Below are positions 44,301 to 55,376 of a stretch of 64,000 bases of DNA, in pieces; the stretch's first letter is position 1; each line of letters begins with the position of its first letter. Below the pieces are notes generated by a model. That model was not told the origin of the DNA and did not search any database. It saw nothing but the letters and a program-made list of their open reading frames with translations. The position numbers and the translations under genes were made by a program. This DNA is from Owenia fusiformis (taxonomy: Eukaryota > Annelida > Polychaeta > Sabellida > Oweniidae). The stretch covers positions 43,863,366 to 43,927,365 of the forward strand of contig CAIIXF020000001.1 of NCBI GenBank assembly GCA_903813345.2, written 5' to 3'.

Positions 44301-45590
44301 GCAAAGTAAACAGTGATATATTCCAAATGAGATATTTCTCCTGTGCCATGGCGTAGTAAGGGTAGAGGTCGACGGGGGCGAAAGCATCCCCTCCTAATTG
44401 TATATAACGACCCATTAGATAGAACAAGAAAAGAGCTTTAAAATGTTTTTTAATTGAAGCTTGTAGGACAATTTTGATGGAAGTTGAATCAATTTTTGTC
44501 ACAATAAATTATGGCTCACTACAAGTTAATGCCTGTACGATTCCATACTGCAAAAGAAGCACTATCCCCCCTCAAAAGAAAAAAGTAGGTCTTGCCGGGA
44601 TTCGAACTCGGGACAGAGTGTGCTCGAATCGTGCTCGCTAACCACTAGACTACCAGTGATGAAGTTATTCATGAAACTAAAAGTAGTGAATTTATTTATG
44701 AAATTGTCGGCTCTCTAGCAAAAACACGTAGCAGCCACTTGCGTACCGACAATTGTCGGTTCTCTATCTGACACTATTAGGTGACGATAGAGTGCCGACA
44801 ATTGTCGGTACCCCAGCAAATACCCCTGGACAGTCTCCAGTACCGACAATTGTCGGTCCTGGAGCCACTCCGTGTAATAATACTTTTGAGTATGACCTAC
44901 CCTTGCAAGAGATGGTAGATTTCTAACAAAGATCACGGCCTGTTGTTTATAAGATACCAAAAAACTCTGTCTATTACCACATTAATGATGCCTTTATATT
45001 AATGACTTGTAAAGCCATTGTTCTTGTTGATATGTGACAATCTGTCAAATTCATTTTTTGTGGGTCATTTATTTCACATTTAATCCAACATGGAATACTG
45101 CGTGGTGAAACCTCACAATAATAGAAATATTAAATAGCAACATTAAATGTTATTAACTTAAGATCATTATTAACATGTCTTTCACATACTCCCCGGGTGG
45201 CAAGACAATGAAATATAGCCGGTCTCTATCAAATTATTAGCATGGGCATTTAAGAAGGTCGGCCATCTTGGAATTTAATTCGATAGATTATCACAATTTC
45301 CTCCCCTTTGGTTTGCACAATAGGAACTCAAATATATATCATAATGGTCTTTGATTATTTCAGTACACGTATGTAGTAAAGATATGAAGATTGAGATATG
45401 AGGGATTGGGTTTGAAAGCGATAAAAAAGGTAGGGGTATTTCGCCATTGAAAATAAACAACACAGTAACAAAATAAAAGCTGCATTATTCAACGTGAATT
45501 TCCGTACGATTGCATGCATTGATTTTGACCTACCTGAGCAATAACTTGCACTGTTTCATCTCGAACCATCTGGGGTTTGTCTTCGGCCAT
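38326..45590 (-). CDS. unrecognised Lys/Glu-rich protein with tandem-duplicated exons
   Basis: Not recognised. Exons 5' to 3': 45590-45534, 42507-42412, 41602-41435, 41246-41079, 39987-39820, 39432-39315, 39060-38930, 38520-38326 (TAG); 366 residues, every phase consistent. Starts MAEDKPQMVRDETVQVIAQ. Exons 3-5 encode three almost identical 56-residue modules (EAEALLEAAGKPDPDAKTRG, EQKKIEEIQAEEAEAEEPTP, KKPRISKDTTMKATAN). Exons 2, 6 and 7 end similarly (TMLVTAK, STMAKTMAE, GTMQQTAK) and look like older relatives of the module. Basic clusters (KRERGTPKR, SRKGKK, GRRTRSQTRSPAK) suggest a nuclear, DNA- or chromatin-associated protein; the C terminus is a Glu/Asp/Lys tail. No hydrophobic segment or signal peptide. 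Charged low-complexity composition makes homology hard to judge. Splice sites and near-identical modules make a real gene very likely. Confidence 0.8.
39820..41602 (-). repeat. tandem duplication of a 56-codon exon with flanking intron
   Basis: Three exon copies (39820-39987, 41079-41246, 41435-41602) differ at few codons. Flanking intron sequence is also shared: CACAATTAATCACAAATGT and ATCACAGTAAAAATT precede copies at 40950 and 41345 (plus-strand order), and ATCAGAACAAAAACAAGGGA-like sequence follows two copies. All three are phase-0 symmetrical, so gain or loss keeps the frame. Confidence 0.9.
43374..44872. mobile_element. 1.5 kb element with repeated ACCGACAATTGTCGGT palindromes
   Basis: Bounded by a 9-bp direct repeat TGTAATAAT (43365-43373, 44873-44881). 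Both ends carry clusters of ACCGACAATTGTCGGT or close variants (left near 43389, 43439, 43489; right near 44744, 44796, 44842), usually beside CTCTAG or CTGGAG. The extreme ends are only weakly inverted. Inside are CpG-rich sequence (GCGCATGCGCAATGCGCG) and a tRNA-like segment. No transposase recognised. Confidence 0.7.
44590..44665 (-). ncRNA. tRNA-like Pol III module (pseudo-tRNA)
   Basis: The minus strand reads TAGTCTAGTGGTTAGCGAGC, a good D-arm/A-box, then GAGTTCGAATCCCGG, a good T-arm/B-box, at tRNA spacing, followed by CAAGACCTAC and a TTTTTT terminator. The 7-bp acceptor stem does not pair and the anticodon stem is poor, so this is a tRNA-derived relic or SINE-like promoter, not a working tRNA. 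Confidence 0.55.
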
Positions 45591-45949
45591 TTTATTACGT
45601 AGATACCCGGGACTTAGCAGTTAAACACACCCACCGATATGCACGAAAAACACGAGGGTCAATGAAGAAGCTTTACCACGTGACGTACATCCTGATTCCT
45701 GATTGGCTAGCCCCTTATTTAGGTGGGACATTTAAATATGACAACAGTTCGGCAAATGAAACTAAACAAGTAAAAGGGAGTCTGTGTAAAATATGATTGT
45801 TTTCGCATAATTTTCAACAATCCTTTCACTATTTCCCCCCCTTCCATTTGCAGTTATTATTATTCTGCTAATTAGAAATCTTTTTAGCTCATGACTCCGA
45901 GGTTACTCGAGTCTCTAGCCAATAAAGTGGCCTTAGAAGAAGGTAACAC
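45591..45949. other. upstream region of the Lys/Glu-rich gene
   Basis: 359 bases between the start codon and the MITE at 45950; the promoter should lie here. It contains CACGTGACGTACATCC (E-box and CRE-like core) near 45677. No TATA box is obvious. Confidence 0.4.
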
Positions 45950-46546
45950 TTACTCACTTCGAGAGCCATGTTAGATTTTGAAACTTATGGCTCTCAAACG
46001 GAGAAGTGAACAGCTGATCAATAGTGACCTTTGAAATTGAATTAAGTCGATCCGCGGCTTACTTTTGGTCTCTAACTGTGTCTTACATCAGTATCATCAA
46101 TCCGTGTAAGTATTGGAGCGCTGGAGTACTTCTTTTTCGATCAAGACTTGTAAATTGTTCATCGAGTTAAAGTTTTACAGACCTATTTCCAATATGGCGG
46201 TTTGCTAGGTGCGAGATACGCAACGAACGAAATGAATTTTGAGAATTAGCTAGGTTCGGACAACCTCCGGAGATTTACGAAAATGTCCGAGCAGAAACCG
46301 CCATATTGGAATTTGGCAGTAAAACGATTCACTCGACTAACAATTACAAGTCTTGATCGAAAAAGAAGTACTCCAGCGCTCCAATACTTACACGGATTGA
46401 TGATACTGATGTAAGACACAGTTAGAGACCAAAAGTAAGCCGCGGATCGACTTAATTCGATTTCAAAGGTCACGATCATTGAGCTGTCCAAATGCTCCGT
46501 GGGAAAGCTATTATATCAAAATCCAAATAGCTTTCGCAGGAAGTAA
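45950..46546. mobile_element. 597-bp foldback element, copy 1, 8-bp target duplication
   Basis: Begins TTACTCACTTCG and ends GGAAGTAA, flanked by GGTAACAC on both sides (45942-45949, 46547-46554). Long inner arms pair: GATCCGCGGCTTACTTTTGG, TCTCTAACTGTGTCTTACAT, GGAGCGCTGGAGTACTTC and their complements. A near-identical copy lies at 62140-62735. The 8-bp duplication fits hAT-type or P-type insertion. Confidence 0.9.
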
Positions 46547-46612
46547 GGTAACACCGAGGTCATTACACTGTGGCACTTGGACAGAAGTTAAAGGACTAGA
46601 ATACTCACTGTA

Positions 46613-47729
46613 CACTCCCCTCCATAAGTTTGGCAACCTCATCTCGACCATTGAACTGCGTGTTAAAGCCTCTTTACCTTTAATTTTTTATTTACTTAAC
46701 CTGCGATGAAAATACTTATACTATTGATGGAAACGTAATTTGACTTTATTTCCAATACCTCCAAAATTTTCGCAATTTTTTTCCTCAATTACAATAAGTC
46801 GATAATTGATGATAAATTTGGTGAATTTTTGAAAATCAACATTCCCATGTTAACCAATGGGTAATGATAGGTTTGCCGCAAGTCATATGGCAGAATATCC
46901 ATCCATCCGAGTCCTTGCAAAAATATGAGTTAGGCTGTCAATTGAATTTGCTAACTTTATTTAACAAAAAATGATATGTTTCTTCAGGTTCAACAAAGTT
47001 AGAGGGCTTTAAAGTCAAAATCATTTCTCAAAAAAACTCTCCCATTGAAATAACACAGCAGGCGAAAAATTATTTTCAAAAATGACTTTGAAGCGCTGTA
47101 ACTTTAGTATTCATCAAATAAACTAAACACTTAGTGTACATAAAAGTTAGACAATTCAATTTTCTATATAAAATATTTTTTGCTGAATCTTTTACTGAAT
47201 TTCAGTAAAAGATTCAGCAAAATGAATTGCTGAATCTTTTACTGAATTTCAGTAAAAGATTCAGCAAAAAATATTTTTATATAGAAAATTGAATTGTCTA
47301 ACTTTTATGTACACTAAGTGTTTAGTTTATTTGATGAATACTAAAGTTACAGCGCTTCAAAGTCATTTTTGAAAATAATTTTTCGCCTGCTGTGTTATTT
47401 CAATGGGAGAGTTTTTTTTAAAAATGATTTTGACTTTAAAGCCCTCTAACTTTGTTGAACCTGAAGAAACATATCCTGAATTCTGATTTGCCCCGAACCC
47501 TCCATTTCCCATTGGATTACATGGGAATGACGATTTTCAAATATTCATCAAATTTATCATCAATTTTTGACCTAAATTTGGAAGTATTGGAAATAACGTC
47601 AAGTTACGTTTCCATCAATATCATAAGTTATTTCATCTCCGGTTAAGTAAATGAAAATTAAAACGCAAAGAGGCTTAAACACTTAGTTCAATGGGGGAGC
47701 TAATGTTGCCAAACTTATGGAGGGGAGTG
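46613..47729. mobile_element. 1117-bp TA-flanked foldback element
   Basis: Inverted ends CACTCCCCTCCATAAGTTTG flanked by TA, a Tc1/mariner-type terminus. Arms of roughly 550 bases pair over the entire length (for example CTCCCATTGAAATAACACAG with its complement at about 47395). The centre is two near-identical palindromes built from GCTGAATCTTTTACTG and CAGTAAAAGATTCAGC. No coding capacity. Confidence 0.9.
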
Positions 47730-47773
47730 TACATGTGTTTGGATCTTCCAAGGCCTCCATCGGACTCCCGGCT

Positions 47774-47950
47774 AACCTTGTATTCGCGAATGCAACTAAC
47801 GCCTGTCGGTTACCGGATTAACCTACTATTTTACGACCAACTCATTTAGATATGAATGGCATCGTGGCAGGTGCTATTCATTGATTGCCCATAAAACAGT
47901 AGGTTAATCAGGTAACCGACAGCCGTTAGTTGCATTCGTGAATATAAGGT
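47774..47950. repeat. 177-bp foldback repeat
   Basis: ACCTTGTATTCGCGAATGCA, ACTAACG, CTGTCGGTTACC and GATTAACCTACT pair with the complementary order at about 47892-47950. Only about 60 bases lie between the arms. Probably a very short MITE. Confidence 0.7.
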
Positions 47951-48411
47951 CAGTGACATAGAAACAACACCTTTTGTGGTAGTTGGGAACGCCCTATGAA
48001 AAAGTATACATGGAAATATTAACTTTAAAAGTTAAGACCTAAAAGGTCAATGATAAATTAAAAGACGATGATGATAACTTGTCTTATTTAGGTTACCCCT
48101 GTAAATGTGGGGTTGATATTTCAAATCATCCCATGACTACAGCCCATTTCACCGTTTTATTTCGTTAGTTAGAACCCCAATAAATAAGAAATCAGAAGAC
48201 CAATGTGCAATAATATATGGAAAAGTATACATATTGTACATGAATGACATTTGCATATTTCAGATTATTTAGTTTTTTTGTGCAATAAGCCTATGCCCTC
48301 TTGTAATTTAAAGAATTGTTTTGTGTGACTGATTGTATCAACAAGGTTACTGAAAACGCCAGATTTCAATAGGCCTAGACACTGAAAAATCAACCCAACA
48401 TTTATATATGA
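47951..48411. other. intergenic, nothing recognised
   Basis: AT-rich stretch without coding sequence or clear repeat structure. Confidence 0.4.
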
Positions 48412-48890
48412 CACGCCTAACCATCGCGTAAGCAGGCGTCACCGTACAGCGTCAAAAATACAGTAGTAAGTAAGAGGAGGGAAAACCCCATAATTCAATT
48501 GATGACATACGATTTCCTCCTTCGCGCACCTCCTTTTGTCGAAAACGTACCCTCCATCTCGGTTTTCAACGTTTTCAAATTGATTTAAACCAATCAACGA
48601 TCGACTCGCTAAACCAATCAGCGACGATGTCATCTCAATACAGATTTACATTATAAGCGTATGTCATCTTTGAACCCTGGGGTTTCTCCCCCTCTTGTAG
48701 TAAGCTTACAGTTTTCTGTACGGTGACGAAAAATTAGATGAAAATAAAAAAGATTTCGGGTGTAATAAAAACAGCATTTTCTTAGAGATGGTTTTAACTT
48801 TCTAATTATGATAAAAGTTTTTTAGCACTGCTCGGATTATTTCTGACTGGATCGGCCCACATAATCGACTCGGGAGAAAAATGTGTTATC
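48412..48890. mobile_element. CACGCC-terminal transposon, copy 2 (left end only)
   Basis: CACGCCTAACCATCGCGTAA, GCAGGCGTCACCGTACAGCG and CTGTACGGTGACG match copy 3 at 53859. ATCGGCCCACATAATCGACT marks the last shared part. No right end was found, so the copy is truncated where the GGTCAAATCT repeat block begins. Confidence 0.8.
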
Positions 48891-51570
48891 ATTAAAGGTC
48901 AAATCTATTTTGACCTTGAGAATGTCAAATCTATTTCAGATTTGAACTTTTGAGAACTCGTAGACGGTTTTGAAAAATAAAATTGGTCAATATGAAACAA
49001 GTTGAAAAATACCTTTTTGACCTTGAGAAGCTCATTATTGAAGTCAGATTTGAACTTCTGATAACTTCTTTTGAAAAAAATTGGTCAATTTGAAGCAAGT
49101 TGCAAAAATACCCTTTTGACCTTTTTAACCTTTTTTGACCTTGAAAAGGTCATTGAAGGTCAAATCTTAAATATAAAAATAGTACCGTGGGTACTGGGCT
49201 CACATGGTGTTGCTCAAAAGTGAACGATGGCTAAAATGACAAAAAATAAAGAAAAAACGGATTTAATTTTTTGCCGATTTTTTGTAACAAAATTATTTCA
49301 TACAACTATTCTTTACAAAGACATGGCTTTTTACAATGCAGGAAACCTAAAATTATTTGTAAAGCTAGGAAATGGGTCAAAAGGGAATTTCCCGAGACAA
49401 AAATGGTGGCCATTTTGAAAATAGGAGAGCTTTTGAAGCAGGAGTCACAGATTTTTTCTATATTAATGTTCAACAAAAATATTTTAAAACGGGAATCCTA
49501 TCTACAGAGGATTTAACAAGACACACAGTGATAAATATCGCACTTTGAAGAGCAAACTGGCCACCATGCAATTTACCCAGCATGGCCAAAACCTAATCAG
49601 ACCTAATGGCACTAGTCTGCTCTTGCATCTGTAAACATTTAAAGTTGACAAGGTTAGCGGTTTTCCTGCAATTTTGATGACAAGAATTTATTTGTAGTCT
49701 TGAACTTTGGGAAAATTTAGATAACATTGTTTGTGACCTAATTTGATGACCTTCGACCTTGAAAATTTCACTTTTTCAGACCTCAGTAGGTCTTTTGTAA
49801 TTAGCTGACCTAAATTTAAATCCAAAATATCAATTTAGAAAATCAAATTTTTGACCTTTTCAAGGCCACTGAAGGTCAACGAAAGGTCAAATCTGAAAGC
49901 TAAGGTCAGATTTGAACTTCTGAGAACTTGTAGATGTTTTTAAAAAAAAAATTTGGTCAATTTGGAGCAAGTTGAAAAATTCAAAATGGCCGCCAAATTG
50001 AAAAATTCAAAATGGCCACCATGTAATTCAGCCAGCATACCCAAAACCTAATCAGATCTTGGCAATAGTCTGTTCTTGCATCTGTAAAAATTTCAAGTTG
50101 AACGGATAAGTGGTTTTCCTGGAATTTTGATGACAAGATTTGTTGAAAAATTCAAAATGGCCACCACGTAGTTTACCCAGCATGCCCTTAACCTAATCAG
50201 ATCTTGGCACTAGTCTGCTATTGCATGTGTAAAAATTTCAAGTTGAACAGGTTAGCGGTTTTCTTGGAATTTTGATGACAAGAATTGATTTGAAGTCTCA
50301 AACTTTGAGAAACTTGGATAACATCATTTGTGACCTAGTTTAATGACCTTGACTTTCGACCTTGAAAATTTCACTTTTTCAGACCTCAGTAGGTGTTTTG
50401 TAATTAAGCTGACCTAAATTTAAATCCAAAATATCAATTTAGAAAATCAACTTTTTTTACCTTTTCAAGGTCACTGAAGGTGAATGAAACGGATAAGTGG
50501 TTTTCCTGGAATTTTGATGACAAGATTTGTTGAAAAATTCAAAATGGCCGCCACATAGTTTACCCAGCATGCCCTTAACCTAATCAGATCTTGGTACTAG
50601 TCTGCTCTTGCATTTGTAAAAATTTCAAGTTGAACAGGTAAGCAGTTATCCTGGAAATTTGATGACAAGATTTGGTTTATGTCCCGCCCGCCCACACGCC
50701 CGCACGCCCAAACGCCCGCACGCCCAAACGCCCGCACGCCCGCCCAACAGCACAAGACGACGACAATATAGCACTTTTTCAAAGTGCGATAAAAAGAGCC
50801 AAGCGATGACAGACAGAGGTTTTAAAACTTGCCACTATTTTGGACTGACTGAGAGACAGATGGACAAATCAATGTTTACTAAATTGGCTGAAAATAAAAA
50901 AAACTGTTATGATTTTTTGCCGATTTTTTGTAACAAAATTATTTCATATAATTACTCTTTACAGTGACATGGCTTTTTACAATGCAGGACACCTGAAATT
51001 ATTTGTAAAGCTAGGAAATGGGTCAAAAGTGAATTTCGCGAGACAAAAATGGCAGCCATTTTGAAAATAGGCGAGCTTTTGAACCAGGAGTCATAGGGGA
51101 GTTTTCTGTATTGATGTTGAACAGAAATAACTTAAAACAGGAACCCTATCGACAGAGGTTTTAAAACGTGCCACTATTGTTGACGGAAAAGTGGATTTCG
51201 CGAGACAGATGGACAAGTCAATGTTAACTAAAATGGCTGATAATAAAAAAAATGGATATTATTTTTTTACTCTTTACATTGACATGAATTTTTACAATGT
51301 AGGACACCTGAGATTATTTGTTAAGCTAGGGAATGGCTCAAAGGTAAATTTTGCGAGACAAAAATGGCGGCCATTTTGAAAATAGGCGAGCTTTTCAACC
51401 AGGAGTCATAAGGGAATTTTCTGTATTGATGTTGAACAGAAATAACTTAAAACAGGAATCCTATCGACAGAGGTTTTAAAATGTGCCACTATGACGCACG
51501 CACGCACGCACGCACGCATGCACGGACAGACAGACGGACAAGTGAGTGATTGCAAACGCTCACCATGTGA
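48890..51570. repeat. composite tandem-repeat block (GGTCA / AAATGGC type)
   Basis: Three repeat types interleave: TTTTGACCTTGAGAA with AAAGGTCAAATCT; units with ATTCAAAATGGCCGCCA, ACCCAGCATGCCC, CTAATCAGATCTTGG and TCTGCTCTTGCAT (49560-50690); and units with ATGGCTTTTTACAATGCAGG, ATTATTTGTAAAGCTAGG and GACAAAAATGGC (49200-49515, 50800-51480). Simple repeats close two parts: CCCGCACGCCCAAACG runs with hairpin CACTTTTTCAAAGTG at 50680-50790, and CGCACGCACG with hairpin GCTCACCATGTGAGC at 51495-51575. Reading frames here are artefacts. Confidence 0.8.
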
Positions 51571-51575
51571 GCTAG

Positions 51576-52587
51576 GCTAATAATGCAAAAACCTGTATTT
51601 TATTGACAGTGTAGTGTTTTTGAAAAAAGCCCGTCAAAATCATAAAATTGGAAATTTTGACAAAATATTTATTTTCCATGTTGGAAATTGTCTCCAGAAT
51701 AAAATATGAAAATTTCAATAAGAATGGTTGTTCTATTGCAAATATAGAGTAAAAAACGACTGCATCATACAACCTGTCCGGGGTACTAAGTATTATTTTA
51801 AAAGCGAAAACGTAACCGAGATTTTTGTCAGCGATGTGAAATTACTTTCAATTTTGTGATGTCAATCATTTTTACACACTTTTGCAGTTGCCCGAATGTA
51901 GCATTCGAAATACGTTTTATTTCGTTTAGGGCAAATGGTAAAAACCCGGATAAGGCGTTTTACAAAAATTGATCGGTCTTACACTACACTCCTAAAGCGC
52001 CTAACGATTTAAGGTTTTCTTAGTGACTAGGGTTCTAGGAGTTTTGGAAAAGCGCTTTTGTAAAACCACAATCGTGATTACACCTTTTTTCAAACCGGTG
52101 TGAAAGAAATTATGGTCCACCAGGGATTATGGTTCCCCTTCTAAAGGCCCTTACTGGCCCTGATTGTTTATGAGATAATAAGGGAAAGAGCACAAAGAGG
52201 TCACCATATAAATCAATGGAGAGTAGGACCATAAATTAATAGGACCTCCTGCCCTTTTACACCGGGTTAAAACCTTAGTCGTCTCTCTAAAACGCATGGT
52301 GTAATTCCAGCAATTGAAACATTCTGTAAAAAAACACGGTCCTTTATGTAATGATTTGCTGGAATTACACCAGAAAAACGCAAAAAGCGCTTTAGTGGAA
52401 AGCGCTTTAGAAAATTGTCATCCTGATTACATTAAAAAGTATATATATCACTAAACTGTTAACATTCAAAAGATGACCACTGGATTGACGTTTAAAATTG
52501 TCAGAATGCTTTGATGACTGGTTTATGAGAAACATGTGTTCGATTCAGTTCGCCATATCGATACCAATCCTTTGCGCGTCTCGGTTA
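51576..52587. other. intergenic with a 16-bp-arm hairpin
   Basis: No coding sequence. GGTGTAATTCCAGCAA (52298-52313) and its exact complement (52356-52371) form a hairpin. AAGCGCTTT motifs recur around 52050 and 52390-52415, suggesting an unrecognised transposon of about 0.5 kb whose ends I could not fix. Confidence 0.45.
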
Positions 52588-52994
52588 GGCCATGAGAAGT
52601 AGATTCTCTGTTTTGCGTCCCCTTGCTTGCATGGTTTTGAGTAAATGAGAAAAAAACAAACACATCCAAATAGCAATCACAATAGTCTGAAAGTACCAAC
52701 GTATCAGACGAAATGGCGGATAATTTGATGTGCGTCTAAATTGACAGTGTTATTGATTACTTTGGCATACTGTGTATTTTCTTATTTTTTACCCTTGAAT
52801 AATAGCTATGTTTAAATATATTGTATAAAATGTATAGAATTGGTATGTCATCCCTTTTATGCCCATAAATCGTATACATTTTCAGCAAACAAGTTTGTGT
52901 TTTGCCATGAGTTTGTGTTTGTTTTCCTAGTACCCTTGCATGATTTGAATTTTGACGCTCAGAACGCAAAACAAAGAATCTACTTCTTATGGCC
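52588..52994. mobile_element. PIF/Harbinger-like MITE, 407 bp
   Basis: Inverted ends GGCCATGAGAAGTAGATTCT and AGAATCTACTTCTTATGGCC, continuing through GTTTTGCGT, with a TTA target duplication on each side (52585-52587, 52995-52997). End sequence and 3-bp TTA duplication fit PIF/Harbinger. No coding content. Confidence 0.75.
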
Positions 52995-53089
52995 TTAGGT
53001 TTTGTAACACTGTACATCTGTATTAACAGGCGCGTAACCAGGCTTACGCGAGGGTACGCAGTTGCGTACCCTACATGATGGAGTATATG

Positions 53090-53340
53090 TCATGTCACAT
53101 AAAATTTCACTTCTATACATCGTAAAATAATCTAAGTCCAAGAATGTAAAGGAAACTGGCCAATGAAAAGCTTTTTGAAAATGCAGGAATTAAAAGTTAA
53201 CAACTTTTCATCATAAAATAACAGTAAGTCCAAGAATGTAAAGGAACATAGTCAATGTAAAGCTTTTTGAAATTACCTGCATTAAAAGTTCACAACTTTG
53301 CATGCTGAAATAATCCAAGTCCAAGAAGTGGGTGAAAAGA
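53090..53340. repeat. tandem repeat of about 105 bp, 2.5 copies
   Basis: AAGTCCAAGAATGTAAAGGA, GTCAATG, AAAGCTTTTTGAAA, GCA(G)ATTAAAAGTT and AACTTT repeat in order. The third unit is partial. Flanked by GCGTAACCAGGCTTACGCG and a GGCCCGTAGCCAGC end, so the repeats may lie inside a larger MITE. Confidence 0.7.
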
Positions 53341-53858
53341 CAGTTCTTACTAAAATGGGACAACTTTTTGTCCCTAAATCTCGTGACGTGATGGAGCAAA
53401 AAATAAATTGTTCTAAGTCTAAAAAACTTGTAATGCAAAATATTTTCGTCCCATGATCTTTCACCCGGCCCGTAGCCAGCCACGATTTACCCAGGGGAAG
53501 TTTTACCGGGACTTTTTGCCAGGGGGGGGAGCTTTTTGACAGTTTTGACAACTCAGGCGAAAGTGCTCAGAATGGTGAAAAACTGCATGTTCAATGATTT
53601 CGGAATTCTGGCCGCAGGGGGAGGGAGCGTGGGCCTGATGATCCATTCAATGTCAGCACTGCACTTTTGTATTTTTTTTTGTATTTGGTCCCTTTTTATA
53701 ATTCGTTTCAACTTGGAATAAAAGGTTTAGTATTCCCAGGGTTCAATGATCAGCTGATTACATGGACCTCTGTGGAGTGTTCCTAATGGTGACACTGGCC
53801 ATATTTTGGATTGGTCACTGCAGAGACATGATATCGTAAATCTGGTCACTGCTAAGGT

Positions 53859-55376
53859 CACGCCTTACCATCGCATAAGCAGGCGTCACCGTACAGCGTC
53901 AAAAAATAGCGGAGTACAGTTTTCTGTACGGTAACGCAAATTAACTGCTTTGAAGCAAAAACTATGACAAGGGTTTAAAAAAATTATTTGATGAAAACTA
54001 ATACGATTTCATGTGAAATAAAAACAGCATTCTCTTAGAAATGGTTTTACCTTTCTGATTATGATAAACGTTTTACGAGCACTGTTCGGATTATTTCAGA
54101 GTGAATCGGCCCACATAATCGACCAGAGTGAAAAAAGGTTGTTTTTTCACATTTTGTTTGGTTATTATTTTCCCCACCGTCTGAGAGTATGGATTATTTT
54201 TATGAGAATATGTATTTGTTACTTACACATTTTAGAACGGGCGAAGATTCAGCAAACAACTATTCATTATGTATATTTAAAAAAGATCAAATTTGTACGG
54301 TGACGCACCAGCTGTACGGTGACGCTATGCTTTGATGAACTAAATGAGACTAAGATTGTATGAAATGGAAACTCTGGAGTATGATCATTTGTTCATATAT
54401 AGTGCATGGGCGCTACAGTTCAACGATATCTTCCACAGCTTAATGGAAGGTTACTGGAAATGTATGATACGGTAAAGATCATGAAACCAAAAACTCTCTT
54501 GTTGCTATGTTATTGATGTTTTAAAACAAGGGATGTCACAAGTAAATCTCATCTTGCACTTGTGACTTTTTAGAATGAAAGATGCAATATCTTGCATGGG
54601 GTTAAGATGGCTGTGTAGGCTATCTTTGTTAGTCATATGAGAAAAGCCTGGTTTAGTTAAAATGATACCAAAGCATTACGTCAACTTTCAAATAGTTAAT
54701 TCCATGAAAACTAAAAATATCGAAATTAATACTTCCTGTCCGCCATCTTAAATGCGAAGGTGACGGCTGTAACCTTCGCTTGATACTTACCAGTGATAAT
54801 GTACATGTAGATCTGACGCTTCTTTACCTCTTGTTCGAACAGTAAGCTTAGAGCACTTCATAAAATCTAAGGAAGCGTCACCGTACAGCTGATGCGTCAC
54901 CGTACAGTTCTGATCTTTTTTAAATAAATACACTGAATGATTATTTGCCGAATATTCATCTGTTCTAAAATATGTAGATAACAAATACATATTCTCATAA
55001 AAATAATCCATACTCTCAGACGACAGGGAAATAAAAATAATCCATACTCTCAGACGACAGGGAAAATAATAACCAAACAAAAAGTGAAAAAACACCATTT
55101 TTCTCTCGAGTCGATTATGTGGGCCGATCCAGTCAGAAAAAATCCGAGCAGTGCTCGAAAAACTTTTATCATAATTAGAAAGTTAAAACCATTCCTAGGA
55201 GAATGCTGTTTTCATTACACCCGAAATCGTATTTATTTTCATCTAATTAATCTTTTTAAAACCCTCATTATAGTTTTTGCTTCAACTCAGTTAATTTTCG
55301 TCACCGTACAGAAAACTGTACTACTGTATTTTTTGACGCTGTACGGTGACGCCTGCTCACGCGATGGTTAGGCGTG
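53859..55376. mobile_element. CACGCC-terminal transposon, copy 3 (1518 bp, both ends)
   Basis: Left end CACGCCTTACCATCGCATAA and right end complementary to CACGCCTAACCATCGCGTGA, flanked by a 5-bp duplication AAGGT (53854-53858, 55377-55381). GCGTCACCGTACAG and complement recur at both subterminal regions and internally near 54295, 54875 and 54895. Inner segments ATCGGCCCACATAATCGAC and GAGCAGTGCTCG are also inverted. No transposase. Confidence 0.85.

Larger units (their letters stand above)
42508..45533 (-). other. first intron of the Lys/Glu-rich gene
   Basis: 3.0 kb intron. Half is the 1.5 kb element at 43374-44872. At 43125-43270 an imperfect inverted repeat pairs ATAATGGTAGGCCATTCAAT with ATTGAATGGCCTATCATTAT, probably another small foldback. 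The remainder shows nothing recognisable. Confidence 0.6.

Noticed and set aside
44590-44665. Functional tRNA gene
   Set aside because: A-box, B-box and T-run are present, but acceptor and anticodon stems do not pair, so it was kept only as a tRNA-like module.
50597-50967. Arg/Pro/His-rich open frames
   Set aside because: They are translations of a CCCGCACGCCC simple repeat at the end of a repeat block.
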